Notes under the pieces: generated by a model
Seen by the model: the letters and a program-made list of their open reading frames with translations, nothing else
Database searches by the model: none
What the model was told of the DNA's origin: nothing
Assembly (NCBI RefSeq): GCF_041468085.1
Contig: NZ_CP121017.1
Span: 558,001-622,000, forward strand
DNA: 64,000 bases
Source of the DNA: Tistrella mobilis
GTDB lineage: Bacteria; Pseudomonadota; Alphaproteobacteria; Tistrellales; Tistrellaceae
Reading direction: 5' to 3'
Made by a program: the position numbers and the translations under genes
Shown here: piece by piece, positions 17,138 to 25,435 of the stretch
Position numbering within the stretch: position 1 is the stretch's first letter
How the letters are laid out: the number at the start of each line of letters is the position of its first letter

Positions 17138-17944
17138 TCAGTCTGCCCCCCGGACGGGGTCGGCGTCTTGAAGCTTTCGGACACCCAGCTCCGCCAGCAG
17201 CCGGCCGGTGGAGAGGCCGGTGAGGGCACGGGTCTCGCGGGTCATGTGCGGCTGGTCGGCGAAATTAGCCGAAACGGCTAATTCGGCGAGAGAAATAGCC
17301 GGATCGGCTACTACGGTGGCGAGCAGCCGCTGCAGCCGGAAGATCCGGGCGAGGTGGCGGGGGGAGAGGCCGGTGGCGCGGCGGATGGCGCGGTCGAAGC
17401 GGCGCTGCCCGAAGCCATGGGCGGCTGCGGTCTTGCCGACCAGTGCCGGCGCGTCAAGAGCCGCCAGTGCGGCCGCAAGCGCCGGGTCGGGCAGATGGCG
17501 GCGGCGGGTTTCGGCCAGGCCCGCGAGTGCTGCGGCGAGTGCCTGGCGGGACCGGGCATCCCGGGGCCGGTCGAGCAGGCGCCGGGCGGCGTCGCGCAGG
17601 GGCTGCGGCAGCAATGGGGCCGCATCGGGCGACTGGCCGAGAAGATCGCGGGGGGTACAGTCGATCAGGGCGCCGAGACAGCCGGGGCGGAAGCGCAGGC
17701 CCAGGCGCTGCCGGCCGGGCCGGTGGTCCACCATCCGGGCGACGGGATCGGTGCCGGCCAGGATGAGTTCGGGATCGGCACCGCCACCCCAGGCCAGGAT
17801 CAGATCCATGCAGCCATCAGGCAGAACCAGGAACGGGGCCGCGGGCCCGGCGGCGGCCCGCGACGACCACACCGCCCGAACCAGCCCGCCAAGGGCCGGG
17901 GGCGGCGGGGTCTCGACATAGGCGGCCCCGCCGGTATCGGTCAT
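17138..17944 (-). CDS. AraC-family transcriptional regulator
   Basis: The 268-residue protein has an N-terminal sensing domain (FLVLPDGCMDLILAWGGG, typical of the DUF6597 type) and a C-terminal AraC double helix-turn-helix (about 165-250), with FGQRRFDRAIRRATGLSPRH and SLAELAVSANFADQPHMTRE. It probably controls itself and the VOC gene that follows. Within the second helix-turn-helix the codon choice turns unusually AT-rich (TTA, GTA, ATT, TCT, AAT) and holds two palindromes, see 17263-17310. Confidence 0.88.
   Translation of the reverse strand: MTDTGGAAYVETPPPPALGGLVRAVWSSRAAAGPAAPFLVLPDGCMDLILAWGGGADPELILAGTDPVARMVDHRPGRQRLGLRFRPGCLGALIDCTPRDLLGQSPDAAPLLPQPLRDAARRLLDRPRDARSRQALAAALAGLAETRRRHLPDPALAAALAALDAPALVGKTAAAHGFGQRRFDRAIRRATGLSPRHLARIFRLQRLLATVVADPAISLAELAVSANFADQPHMTRETRALTGLSTGRLLAELGVRKLQDADPVRGAD
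17263..17310. repeat. Two related palindromes inside the AraC-type gene
   Basis: Palindrome 1 is AATTAGCCG (17263-17271), AAA, CGGCTAATT (17275-17283). Palindrome 2 is TAGCCG (17296-17301), GAT, CGGCTA (17305-17310). Both are preceded by GAAA and share the core TAGCCG-N3-CGGCTA with centres 30 bases apart. They may be an intragenic operator or a small repeat element. Confidence 0.6.
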
Positions 17945-17960
17945 GGGACTGCCGACGGGA

Positions 17961-18284
17961 TCAGAAGGGCAGGTTGCCCATGCCGGGGATGTTCAGCCCG
18001 CCGGTCATCTTCTGCATCTCGTCGTTGACATAGGTCTCGACCTTCTTCTTCGCGTCGTTCACCGCCGCGACGATCAGGTCTTCCAGCATCTCGACCTCTT
18101 CCGGATCGACCAGCTTGGGGTCGATCTTCAGGCTGCGCAGCTCGGACTTGCCGGTCATCACCGCAGTGACCATGCCGCCGCCCGACTGGCCGGAGATCTC
18201 GACCTTGGCGAGCTGCTCCTGCATCTCGGCCATCTTCGACTGCATCTTCTGGGCCTGCTTCATCAACTGGCCGATGTTGCGCAT
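17961..18284 (-). CDS. YbaB/EbfC nucleoid-associated protein
   Basis: This 107-residue protein is a full match to the YbaB/EbfC family: an N-terminal methionine/glutamine-rich helix (MKQAQKMQSKMAEMQEQL), a central beta-sheet, and a C-terminal helix (EMLEDLIVAAVNDAKKKVE). It binds DNA as a dimer. ATG 18284 has GAGGAG at a good distance; a GTG one codon earlier is also in frame. It follows dnaX by 98 bases on the same strand, the classical dnaX-ybaB order, but recR does not follow. Confidence 0.96.
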   Translation of the reverse strand: MRNIGQLMKQAQKMQSKMAEMQEQLAKVEISGQSGGGMVTAVMTGKSELRSLKIDPKLVDPEEVEMLEDLIVAAVNDAKKKVETYVNDEMQKMTGGLNIPGMGNLPF

Positions 18285-18382
18285 CACAAGGGCTCCTCGG
18301 GTCGGGATCGGATGTTGGCTGCTATATAAAGGCGGGGGGCGGCCGGCGCCAGCCCTGCACCGCCCCGGCGGGCGATGCGCGG

Positions 18383-20515
18383 TCAGAAATCCGCAAACCG
18401 CGCATCGTAATCGGCCCCGGCGGCATCCTCGTCGCCGGCACCATAGGCCTCTTCGTCGAAGATGCCGTCGAACATCTCGGCATCCAGCCGCTCGATCTCG
18501 GTCTGGCCGCCGCCTTGTTCGGCAGCAGTGCCGGCGGCGAAGATCGGGGTGACGGCTTCGAGCGTCGCCCCGGGGAAGGCCGCGAACACGGCCTCGACCA
18601 TCGGATGGCGGCGGGCCAGCGCCAGCATGCGCCGGTTGCGCATCTCGTCGTACTGCACCAGCGTCGGCGTCGCCCGTGCGGCGGCGGCCAGCGCCGGATC
18701 GTTGAGGGCGCCGGCCGCCAGCACCTGCCAGGGGGCGTCGTCGATCCGGCTCAGCAGATCCTGAAGCTTCGTGGCGAGCCCGCCATCGGTCCCCGGCTCG
18801 AAGGCCAGCACCAGCCGGCGTTCGGCAGCCGTAACCGTAATTTCGGCGACATGGGCCGCGGCGCGCAGTTCCGGCACGATCCGGATCTCCCGATGCCGGC
18901 GCAGCAGGTCGATGATCTCGCGCCAGCGATCGAGCCTGGTGCGGATCTCGTCGGGCAGCAGCTGCTCGGGTTCGGCGGCCGGTTCGGGCCTGGTTGTCGG
19001 CTCGGATCTGGTTGTCGGCCCGGATTTTGGGGCCGGCACGGGTTTGGGGGCCGCGGGTGCAGGCTTCGGGGCCTCGACCGGACGTGATGTCTCGATCTGA
19101 CGTGATATCTCGACGGGGCGCGGGGCCTCGATCGGACGTGGAGAAGGGGCCGCGCGGGGCGGTTCGAGGGGGCGCCGGTTTGGCGCCGCCGGGGTCGGCG
19201 CTTGAGACGCCCCGGCGGCCGGGCTAGGGCGGGGCGGGGGCCCTCCGGAGCCACCACCCGCAGGGCCGCCCGTCCCGGCATCCTTCAGCATCCGGGCAAG
19301 CTCGGCCGGGTCGGGCAGGTCGGCGGCATGGGCCAGACGGATCACCACCATCTCGGCCGCAGCCTGGGGCACGGGGGCGAGGCGCACCTCTCCCAGACCC
19401 TTGAGCAGCATCTGCCAGGCGCGGCCCAGATGGGCCATGCCAAGGCGCTGGGCGATGCGATGGGCGGCATCGCGCTCGGCCGCGGTCAACACCGGGCCCT
19501 TGCCCTCGGCACCGGCCAGCTTGACGCGGGTCATCAGGTGCACCAGCGCCAGCATGTCTTCCACGATCACCGCCGGATCGGCACCGGCACGGGCCTGATC
19601 ATCCATGATCGCGAGCGCAGCGGCGACATCGCCCGACAATGTCCGGTCCAAGAGGTCGACCACGATCGCACGGTCCGCGAGGCCCAGCATGTCGCGGACC
19701 TGATGTTCGGTGACGCGGCCGGCGCCATGGGCGATGGCCTGGTCGAGCAAAGAGAGGCCGTCGCGCACCGACCCGTCGGCGGCCCGCGCGATCAGCGCCA
19801 TGGCCGCATCGTCGATCTCTGCCCCCTCGATCCCGGCAATGCGGGAGAAATGGGCGGAGAGCACCTCGGGCTCGACCCGTTTCAGATCGAAGCGCTGGCA
19901 GCGCGACAGCACCGTCACCGGCACCTTGCGCAGTTCGGTGGTGGCGAAGATGAACTTCACATGCGCCGGCGGTTCCTCAAGCGTCTTGAGCAGCGCGTTG
20001 AACGCGCTGGTCGAGAGCATGTGGACCTCGTCGATGATGTAGATCTTGAACCGCGCACCGACCGGGCGATAGCGCACGCCCTCGATGATCTCGCGGATGT
20101 CGTTGACGCCGGTGCGGCTGGCCGCGTCCATCTCCAGCACGTCGACATGGCGGTCCTCGACGATCATGCGGCAGTTCTCGCACACCCCGCAGGGCGCGGG
20201 TGTCGGCCCGCCGGTGCCGTCGGGGCCGGTGCAGTTCAGCGCCCGGGCGATGATACGGGCGGTCGAGGTCTTGCCCACGCCGCGCACGCCGGTCAGCAGG
20301 AAGGCATGGGCCAGGCGGCCGGTCTCGATCGCATTGGTCAGCGTGCGGACCAGCGCATCCTGGCCGATCAGCTCAGCGAAGGTGCGGGGGCGGTATTTGC
20401 GGGCGAGAACGCGGTATTCGACGGGCGTCCCCGTTGCGGCTGATCCCGTCGCCGTGGCGCCGCCGGCCGCATCTGCGGTCGGGGCTGGCTCTGCGGCGAT
20501 GTCGGATGCGGTCAT
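18383..20515 (-). CDS. dnaX: DNA polymerase III subunits gamma/tau
   Basis: DnaX is the clamp-loader ATPase that also couples polymerase cores. The 710-residue protein has the Walker A motif TGVRGVGKTS (75-84), a cysteine zinc module starting at CGVCENC, Walker B DEVHMLS, the sensor block LKTLEEPPAHVKFIFATTE, domain III, then a long proline/alanine-rich linker (about 405-520, with repeated PRPIEAPRPVE-like units) and a C-terminal tau domain. ATG 20515 starts the family sequence; the frame extends across the SRP RNA gene upstream and is not coding there. Inside the linker, a short degenerate repeat (TSR/ISR/PRP units) near 19080-19140 makes length variation likely. Confidence 0.96.
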   Translation of the reverse strand: MTASDIAAEPAPTADAAGGATATGSAATGTPVEYRVLARKYRPRTFAELIGQDALVRTLTNAIETGRLAHAFLLTGVRGVGKTSTARIIARALNCTGPDGTGGPTPAPCGVCENCRMIVEDRHVDVLEMDAASRTGVNDIREIIEGVRYRPVGARFKIYIIDEVHMLSTSAFNALLKTLEEPPAHVKFIFATTELRKVPVTVLSRCQRFDLKRVEPEVLSAHFSRIAGIEGAEIDDAAMALIARAADGSVRDGLSLLDQAIAHGAGRVTEHQVRDMLGLADRAIVVDLLDRTLSGDVAAALAIMDDQARAGADPAVIVEDMLALVHLMTRVKLAGAEGKGPVLTAAERDAAHRIAQRLGMAHLGRAWQMLLKGLGEVRLAPVPQAAAEMVVIRLAHAADLPDPAELARMLKDAGTGGPAGGGSGGPPPRPSPAAGASQAPTPAAPNRRPLEPPRAAPSPRPIEAPRPVEISRQIETSRPVEAPKPAPAAPKPVPAPKSGPTTRSEPTTRPEPAAEPEQLLPDEIRTRLDRWREIIDLLRRHREIRIVPELRAAAHVAEITVTAAERRLVLAFEPGTDGGLATKLQDLLSRIDDAPWQVLAAGALNDPALAAAARATPTLVQYDEMRNRRMLALARRHPMVEAVFAAFPGATLEAVTPIFAAGTAAEQGGGQTEIERLDAEMFDGIFDEEAYGAGDEDAAGADYDARFADF

Positions 20516-20590
20516 GCCGGGTTCCGGTCGGGATCTCTGGGAAGAGGGCGGCGCGGCCCGGAAGAGGGATCGAGGCAGGCAGGCGAGGAC

Positions 20591-20630
20591 AAGTGAGGTG
20601 GAAGGCTGGCAAATGAGGTGGAAGGCTGGA
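20591..20630. repeat. 20-base tandem duplication at the 3' end of the SRP RNA gene
   Basis: The units 20591-20610 and 20611-20630 differ at two positions (AAGTG/AAATG at the start, last base C/A). Each contains GAGGTGGAAGGCTGG, the complement of the 3' closing strand of the SRP RNA stem. Confidence 0.75.
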
Positions 20631-20717
20631 CAGCGACCCGGATCGCAACTCGTTACGGCTGCTGCCTTCCGGCCCTGACCGGGTTGGCGAGGCTCTCCGT
20701 CCGCGCCAGCCTTCCGC
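20618..20717 (-). ncRNA. ffs: Signal recognition particle RNA, small bacterial (4.5S) type
   Basis: On the minus strand the RNA begins GGAAGGCTGG and ends with CCAGCCTTCC, which close the stem. The apex carries the conserved Ffh-binding sequence GGTCAGGGCCGGAAGGCAGC and the alphaproteobacterial block GTAACGAGTTG. About 100 bases long. It lies just before dnaX, a frequent location in alphaproteobacteria. The ends are set by stem pairing and may be off by a few bases. The 3' arm is duplicated downstream. Confidence 0.93.
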
Positions 20718-20894
20718 GGGTCACTATGGGGATGAGGCCCCCGGTTTGCAAGCCCGCTGTGCAGCCTCCGCGGGAGGCGGGCCGGCGGATGCGGCGGCGT
20801 GCCGGCGGCGGGACAGCCCCGGGCGATGGTGCTATCGTTCCCGCCATTGCCGTGAAGAGCCGCGAAGTTCCGCCAAAGTCCGAGGACGACCCCG

Positions 20895-21860
20895 ATGTAC
20901 GACCCGCATGATCCCGACCGCCCCAATGTGCTCGCCGGCCTGCGCATCGATCGCGCCGGACGCCACCGCCGGGATCCGGACTGGATCGCCGCCCGCGCCG
21001 CCGCCCCGGAAGCGCGCAGCGTGCTGATCTGGCGCGATCAGACGATCGTGGCCCCCACGGCCGGCGGTATGACCATGGCGCTGCTGGCGGAACTTGGCCG
21101 GCTGATCGATGCCGCCGGCGACCTGCTGGAGGATCCGCCGGTCTTTCTGGGCGATATGGACGGCCGGCCGGTCTTTGCCGTGGACGTCACCCGCGTCGAG
21201 GATCTGCCCGGGCTGATCGGCCGCCTGCCCATGGACGATCCCGCCATGGAGGCGGCCGCCGCGATCCCGATCGATCTGCGCCAGGCGGCCGCGACGCTGG
21301 ACCCGCAGCAGGCATCCCTGGTCGCCTATGGCAGGGCGATGGCCTATTGGCACAGCCGCCACCGGTTCTGCGGCGTCTGCGGCGCACCCACCCGGTCGGA
21401 GCAGGGGGGACATGTCCGCCGCTGCACCGGCTGCGGTGCCGACCATTTCCCGCGCACCGACCCGGCGGTGATCATGCTGGCGCACAAGGACGACTGGTGC
21501 GTGCTGGGCCGCCAGCCGCGCTTTCCGGCCGGCATGTATTCCACGCTGGCGGGGTTCGTGGAGCCGGGCGAGAGCCTTGAGGAATGCGTCCGCCGGGAAA
21601 TCGCCGAGGAGGTCGGCCTCAAGATCGGCAAGGTGACCTATCGCCACAGTCAGCCCTGGCCCTTCCCCGCCTCGCTGATGGTCGGCTTCCGGGCCGAAAT
21701 CCTGGAAGGCGGGCCGCTGGATGTCGATCGCCACGAGCTGGAAGACGCGATCTGGGTGCAGCGCGACGAGTTGAAGGATCCGGAACTGTCGCCGGTCAGC
21801 CTGCCCAACCGGATCTCGATCGCCCGCCGGCTGATCGATGAATGGCTGGCCGAAGGCTGA
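20895..21860 (+). CDS. nudC: NAD(+) diphosphatase NudC
   Basis: NudC hydrolyses NAD(H) and removes NAD caps from RNA. The 321-residue protein has an N-terminal NUDIX-like region, a zinc ribbon with FCGVCGAPT and CTGCGADHFPR (about 156-183), and the Nudix box GFVEPGESLEECVRREIAEE (about 220-239), followed by the NudC-type SQPWPFPASLMVGF block, which is specific for NAD recognition. Divergent from the SRP RNA/dnaX unit. Its 3' end is followed 51 bases later by the response-regulator gene. Confidence 0.95.
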   Translation: MYDPHDPDRPNVLAGLRIDRAGRHRRDPDWIAARAAAPEARSVLIWRDQTIVAPTAGGMTMALLAELGRLIDAAGDLLEDPPVFLGDMDGRPVFAVDVTRVEDLPGLIGRLPMDDPAMEAAAAIPIDLRQAAATLDPQQASLVAYGRAMAYWHSRHRFCGVCGAPTRSEQGGHVRRCTGCGADHFPRTDPAVIMLAHKDDWCVLGRQPRFPAGMYSTLAGFVEPGESLEECVRREIAEEVGLKIGKVTYRHSQPWPFPASLMVGFRAEILEGGPLDVDRHELEDAIWVQRDELKDPELSPVSLPNRISIARRLIDEWLAEG

Positions 21861-21910
21861 CGGCGCAGGGGGCGGAAGGAGGCGGGAACGGGGAGGCGAC
21901 GGGAACCGCC

Positions 21911-22603
21911 ATGCGGGTGCTGCTGGTCGAGGATGACGATCGCCTGTCGGAAGGCGTGGTGATGGGCCTGACCTCGGCCGGATTCGCGGTCGACCGGGTC
22001 GAGGACGGCGAGGGGGCCGAGGCGGCCCTCGCCGTCGCCGGCTTCGATGTGGTGGTGCTGGATCTGGGCCTGCCGGATGTCGACGGGCTGGAGCTGGTCC
22101 GCCGCTGGCGGGGGCGGGGGCTGACCGTGCCGGTGCTGATCCTGACCGCCCGCGACGGCATCAGAGACCGTGTGGCGGGGCTGGATGGCGGGGCGGACGA
22201 CTATCTGCCCAAGCCCTTCGCCATGCCCGAACTGGTGGCACGGGTTCGGGCGCTGATGCGCAGGCCGGGCGGGGCGCTGGGCCTGACGATCACCTGCGGC
22301 GACCTTACCTTCGACACGGTCGGGCGCGAAACCAGGGTCGGCGGGCGGCTGGTGCCGCTGGGCCGGCGCGAGACCGCGCTGCTGGAGGTGCTGCTGCGCC
22401 GGCAGGGCCGGGTGGTGCCGAAGGATTCGGCCGAAGCCGCGGTCTATGGCTTCGACGATGCCGCAAGCGCCAACACGCTGGAGGTGCTGGTCCACCGGCT
22501 GCGCAAGCGGCTGGAGGGCGCCGGCTCGGCCGTGCGCATCCATACGCTGCGTGGTCTGGGCTATCTGCTGGACGGCGGCGAGGGCGTCGATGGCGGGGCC
22601 TGA
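21911..22603 (+). CDS. OmpR-family response regulator (PmrA/QseB type)
   Basis: The 230-residue protein has a receiver domain with acidic D8-D9 and the phospho-acceptor D51 (VVVLDLGLPDVDG), and an OmpR-type winged-helix domain from about residue 130 (RRETALLEVLLRRQGRVVPK, VHRLRKRLEG, TLRGLGYLL). ATG 21911 begins directly with MRVLLVEDD; an earlier ATG overlapping nudC is in frame but adds nonconserved residues. The kinase gene overlaps its end by 14 bases. Genes for lipid A sugar transfer follow, so it probably acts like PmrA. Confidence 0.93.
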   Translation: MRVLLVEDDDRLSEGVVMGLTSAGFAVDRVEDGEGAEAALAVAGFDVVVLDLGLPDVDGLELVRRWRGRGLTVPVLILTARDGIRDRVAGLDGGADDYLPKPFAMPELVARVRALMRRPGGALGLTITCGDLTFDTVGRETRVGGRLVPLGRRETALLEVLLRRQGRVVPKDSAEAAVYGFDDAASANTLEVLVHRLRKRLEGAGSAVRIHTLRGLGYLLDGGEGVDGGA

Positions 22604-24059
22604 AGCGTATGATCGGGGGCGGCATGATCGCGGCTGGTCGCTGAGCCGGAGGGTTGCGGTTCGCGCGGTGCTGGCGGCCCTGTTGGTTCTGGCGGCCATG
22701 CTGACGGCGCTGGTGCTGGAACTGCAGGATGTCCGGGGTGATCTGGACGACCAGTCGCTTCAGACCCAGGCCCGCCAGGTGCTGCGCCATCTGACCATCG
22801 GCGCGGGAGGAGACCCGGTCTTCGATCCGCCGGCCGCGATCGCGGCGCTTTATGCCGATCCGGCGGGGAACGAGGCCTTCGCGCTGCTCGACGAGGCCGG
22901 AGGTTTCCTGCTGGGCTCAGCCGGGGTCCGCGGACCGCTGAGCGAGCTGCTGCCGGCCGCAGGCAGCCGCACCGCCGCCGATGCCGACCCGCACGGGCTG
23001 GGTGATCTGGGACACCCCTTCCGCGGCGAGGCCGCCGGGCGCCCGGTCACCGGCACCGGCTTCCGGGTGCAGGTCGACGGCCGGCCGCTGATCCTGCAGG
23101 TGGGCCAGGGAGATGACCATCCGGATGTGCTGGCCGACAGCCTGATCGAGGAATTCCTGGAGACGGCCGCCTGGTGGGTGATCGGATCCTTCACCATGCT
23201 GATCGGGGTGACGTTGTGGACGATCCGCGCGGGTCTGGCGCCGTTGCGGCGGCTTTCCGCCAGCGCAGCCCGGATCGGACCCGCAACCAGCGGCGTGCGC
23301 CTGGGCCGCGGGCCGGAGGGCGGCAACCTGCCGCGGGAGGTGGTACCGCTGGTCGCCGCCATCGATGGTGCGCTCGACCGGCTGGACGGGGCGCTGGAGA
23401 ACCAGCGGGTGTTCGTGGCCGATGCGGCGCATGAGCTGCGCACCCCGATCGCCGCGCTGAGGGCGCGGATCGAGGCGACCCTGCCGCCGGATCAGGCCGC
23501 GCGGGTCACACCGGATTTCGACCGGCTGTCGCGGCTTGCCGACCAGCTGTTGCGGCTGGCCGAGGTCGACACACTGGCGGTGACGCCGGCGGATCGGGCC
23601 GATCTGGCCGCGGTGGCGCGTGACGTGCTGGCCGAACTGGCGCCACTTGCCGTGCAGCATGGCCGCAGCCTGGCGCTGGACGGCGCCGAGCGGCCGGTAC
23701 CGGTGCAGGGGCGGGCCGAACCGCTGGCCCGCCTGCTGCGCAATCTGGTGGAAAACGCCCTGGCCCACAGTCCTGAAGGCGGCACCGTGGCCGTCCGGCT
23801 GGTGCCGGCGCCGGCCGGCGGTGCCGAGGGGCCGGAGTTGCTGGTGGACGATAACGGCCCCGGCATTCCGCCCGATCGCCGGGCCCGGATCTTCGAGCGG
23901 TTCTGGCGGGCCGACCGCCGGCGTGGCGACGGCGCCGGTCTGGGGCTTGCGATCGTGCAGCGGATCGCCGATGCCCATGGGGCGGGGATCACCGTCGAGG
24001 ATGCGCCCGAAGGCGGGGCGCGCTTCCGCCTGCGCTTTCCGCCGCCGGTGCGGGGATGA
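22590..24059 (+). CDS. Sensor histidine kinase (PmrB/QseC type)
   Basis: The 489-residue membrane kinase has two transmembrane helices (about 22-45 and 193-213) around a periplasmic sensor loop that lacks a known ligand motif, then a HAMP-like linker, the phospho-acceptor H281 in DAAHELRTPIAALRARIEA, the N box NLVENALAHSPEGG, and G boxes VDDNGPGIPP and GDGAGLGLAIVQRI. It phosphorylates the upstream regulator. ATG 22590 overlaps the regulator gene by 14 bases, which indicates coupled translation. Confidence 0.93.
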   Translation: MAGPEAYDRGRHDRGWSLSRRVAVRAVLAALLVLAAMLTALVLELQDVRGDLDDQSLQTQARQVLRHLTIGAGGDPVFDPPAAIAALYADPAGNEAFALLDEAGGFLLGSAGVRGPLSELLPAAGSRTAADADPHGLGDLGHPFRGEAAGRPVTGTGFRVQVDGRPLILQVGQGDDHPDVLADSLIEEFLETAAWWVIGSFTMLIGVTLWTIRAGLAPLRRLSASAARIGPATSGVRLGRGPEGGNLPREVVPLVAAIDGALDRLDGALENQRVFVADAAHELRTPIAALRARIEATLPPDQAARVTPDFDRLSRLADQLLRLAEVDTLAVTPADRADLAAVARDVLAELAPLAVQHGRSLALDGAERPVPVQGRAEPLARLLRNLVENALAHSPEGGTVAVRLVPAPAGGAEGPELLVDDNGPGIPPDRRARIFERFWRADRRRGDGAGLGLAIVQRIADAHGAGITVEDAPEGGARFRLRFPPPVRG

Positions 24060-24072
24060 GGCGGGGGCCGGC

Positions 24073-24088
24073 GTAAGCGACGGGTAAG
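24073..24088 (+). promoter_or_regulatory. Direct repeat GTAAG-N6-GTAAG, candidate response-regulator site
   Basis: GTAAG at 24073-24077 recurs at 24084-24088, a period of 11 bases, which is the spacing used by PmrA/OmpR-family dimers. It lies between the kinase gene and the GT2 gene, about 80 bases before the latter. That the encoded regulator binds it is inferred. Confidence 0.35.
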
Positions 24089-24164
24089 GCCGCGGGCCTA
24101 GGGTCATGCGGACCAGGATGCCGTGCCGGCATCGATCCGAACCCATAGCGAGCGAGGCCCTGCC

Positions 24165-25094
24165 ATGCTCTCCACGCTTTCCACCCGTGATCCGGTTTCT
24201 GCCGATCCGCTGATCAGCGTGGTGATGCCGGTCCGCGACGAGGCGGCCGCGATCCTGCCCCTGATCGCCGAGATCCATCGGGCGTTCACCATGCCGGACA
24301 TCCTGGCCGGCGGCTACGAGATCATCGCCGTCGACGATGGCAGCAGCGACGGATCCGACCGCCTGCTGGCCGCGGCGGCCCTGGCCGATCCGCGGCTGGT
24401 TGCGATCGCCCATGATCGCGGTCGCGGCCAGAGTGCGGCGATGACCACCGGCTTCCGGGCGGCGCGCGGGCGGGTGATCGCCACGCTGGATGCCGACGGC
24501 CAGAACGACCCGGCCGATCTTGCCCGGCTGATCCGGCGCTGGATGATCGAGGCGGGCGGGCCCGCGCGCGGCGTGATGGTGGCCGGCCATCGCCGGGGCC
24601 GGGCCGACGGCGCCTGGCGCAAGCTGGTGTCGCGGGTCGCCAACGGCATCCGCAGCCGGGTGCTGCAGGACGGCACCCCCGACAGCGGCTGCGGGCTGCG
24701 CGTGATCGCCCGCGACGACCTGCTGGCGCTGCCGCTGTTCGACCATGCCCATCGCTTCATGCCGAGCCTGGTGACCGCCGCCGGCGGCCGGGTGGTGTCG
24801 GTGGAGGTGACGGATCGCCGCCGCCGGGGTGGGCGATCGAAATACCGCACCCTGACCCGCGCCCTGCAGGGCATCGTGGATCTGGCCGGGGTCGCCTGGC
24901 TGCAGCACCGGCTGCGGCCGCTGGACCCGATCGGCTGCGCGCTGGCCATGCCCGCCCCCTCTGCCATGCCAGCCCCCTCTGCCATGCCAGCCCTGTCTGC
25001 CGGGCCGGCCGGATTTGCCCTTCAGAAGCCGTCTGCGGCCGCCGGACCGGCGGCATCCCGGGCGGCGATCAGCAGCGGAGAAGCCGCAGCATGA
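24165..25094 (+). CDS. GT2 glycosyltransferase, dolichol-phosphate mannose synthase/ArnC-like
   Basis: The 309-residue enzyme has the GT-A signature ISVVMPVRDEAAAILPLIAE, IIAVDDGSSDGS and a DxD-like LDADGQNDP, then GLRVIARDDLL. Unlike ArnC it lacks C-terminal membrane helices. It probably loads a sugar onto a polyprenyl phosphate for the ArnT-like transferase two genes later. The C-terminus carries three near-identical AMPAPS-type units (three 18-base repeats at about 24949-25002), which look like recent slippage. Start ATG 24165 is preceded by GCGAGG; an ATG 14 codons upstream is in frame. It overlaps the next gene by 4 bases. Confidence 0.85.
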   Translation: MLSTLSTRDPVSADPLISVVMPVRDEAAAILPLIAEIHRAFTMPDILAGGYEIIAVDDGSSDGSDRLLAAAALADPRLVAIAHDRGRGQSAAMTTGFRAARGRVIATLDADGQNDPADLARLIRRWMIEAGGPARGVMVAGHRRGRADGAWRKLVSRVANGIRSRVLQDGTPDSGCGLRVIARDDLLALPLFDHAHRFMPSLVTAAGGRVVSVEVTDRRRRGGRSKYRTLTRALQGIVDLAGVAWLQHRLRPLDPIGCALAMPAPSAMPAPSAMPALSAGPAGFALQKPSAAAGPAASRAAISSGEAAA

Positions 25095-25435
25095 CCCTGT
25101 TTGGCGCAATCCTTGATGCCATCACCCCTTCGGATGACCGGCTCGACCTGTGGCTGATCCTGGGCTTTGCCGGCCAGGCGCTGTTTTCCGCCCGGTTCGT
25201 CGTTCAGTGGGTGGCGAGTGAACGCCGCCGGCGCAGCTATATCCCGGTGCTGTTCTGGTATTTCAGCCTGGGCGGCGGCGCGCTGCTGTTCGTTTATGCG
25301 GTGAAGCGGGGCGACCCGGTGTTCATCGCCGGCCAGGGCATGGGGCTGCTTGTCTATCTGCGCAATCTGGCGCTGATCCGGAAAGAAGCGGCGGCGTCGC
25401 GCCGGCCGGCCGATATCGCGGTATCTGCCGGATGA
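25091..25435 (+). CDS. Lipid-A-disaccharide synthase N-terminal domain (LAB_N) membrane protein
   Basis: The 114-residue protein has three or four membrane helices and the LAB_N pattern: LILGFAGQALFSARFVVQWV, SERRRRSYIPVLFWYFSLGG and GQGMGLLVYLRNLALI. Standalone proteins of this family occur between a GT2 gene and an ArnT-like gene, as here, and resemble small flippases in shape. A role in moving the polyprenyl-linked sugar across the membrane is inferred from context. It overlaps both neighbours by 4 bases (ATGA), so the trio is one translational unit. Confidence 0.88.
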   Translation: MTLFGAILDAITPSDDRLDLWLILGFAGQALFSARFVVQWVASERRRRSYIPVLFWYFSLGGGALLFVYAVKRGDPVFIAGQGMGLLVYLRNLALIRKEAAASRRPADIAVSAG

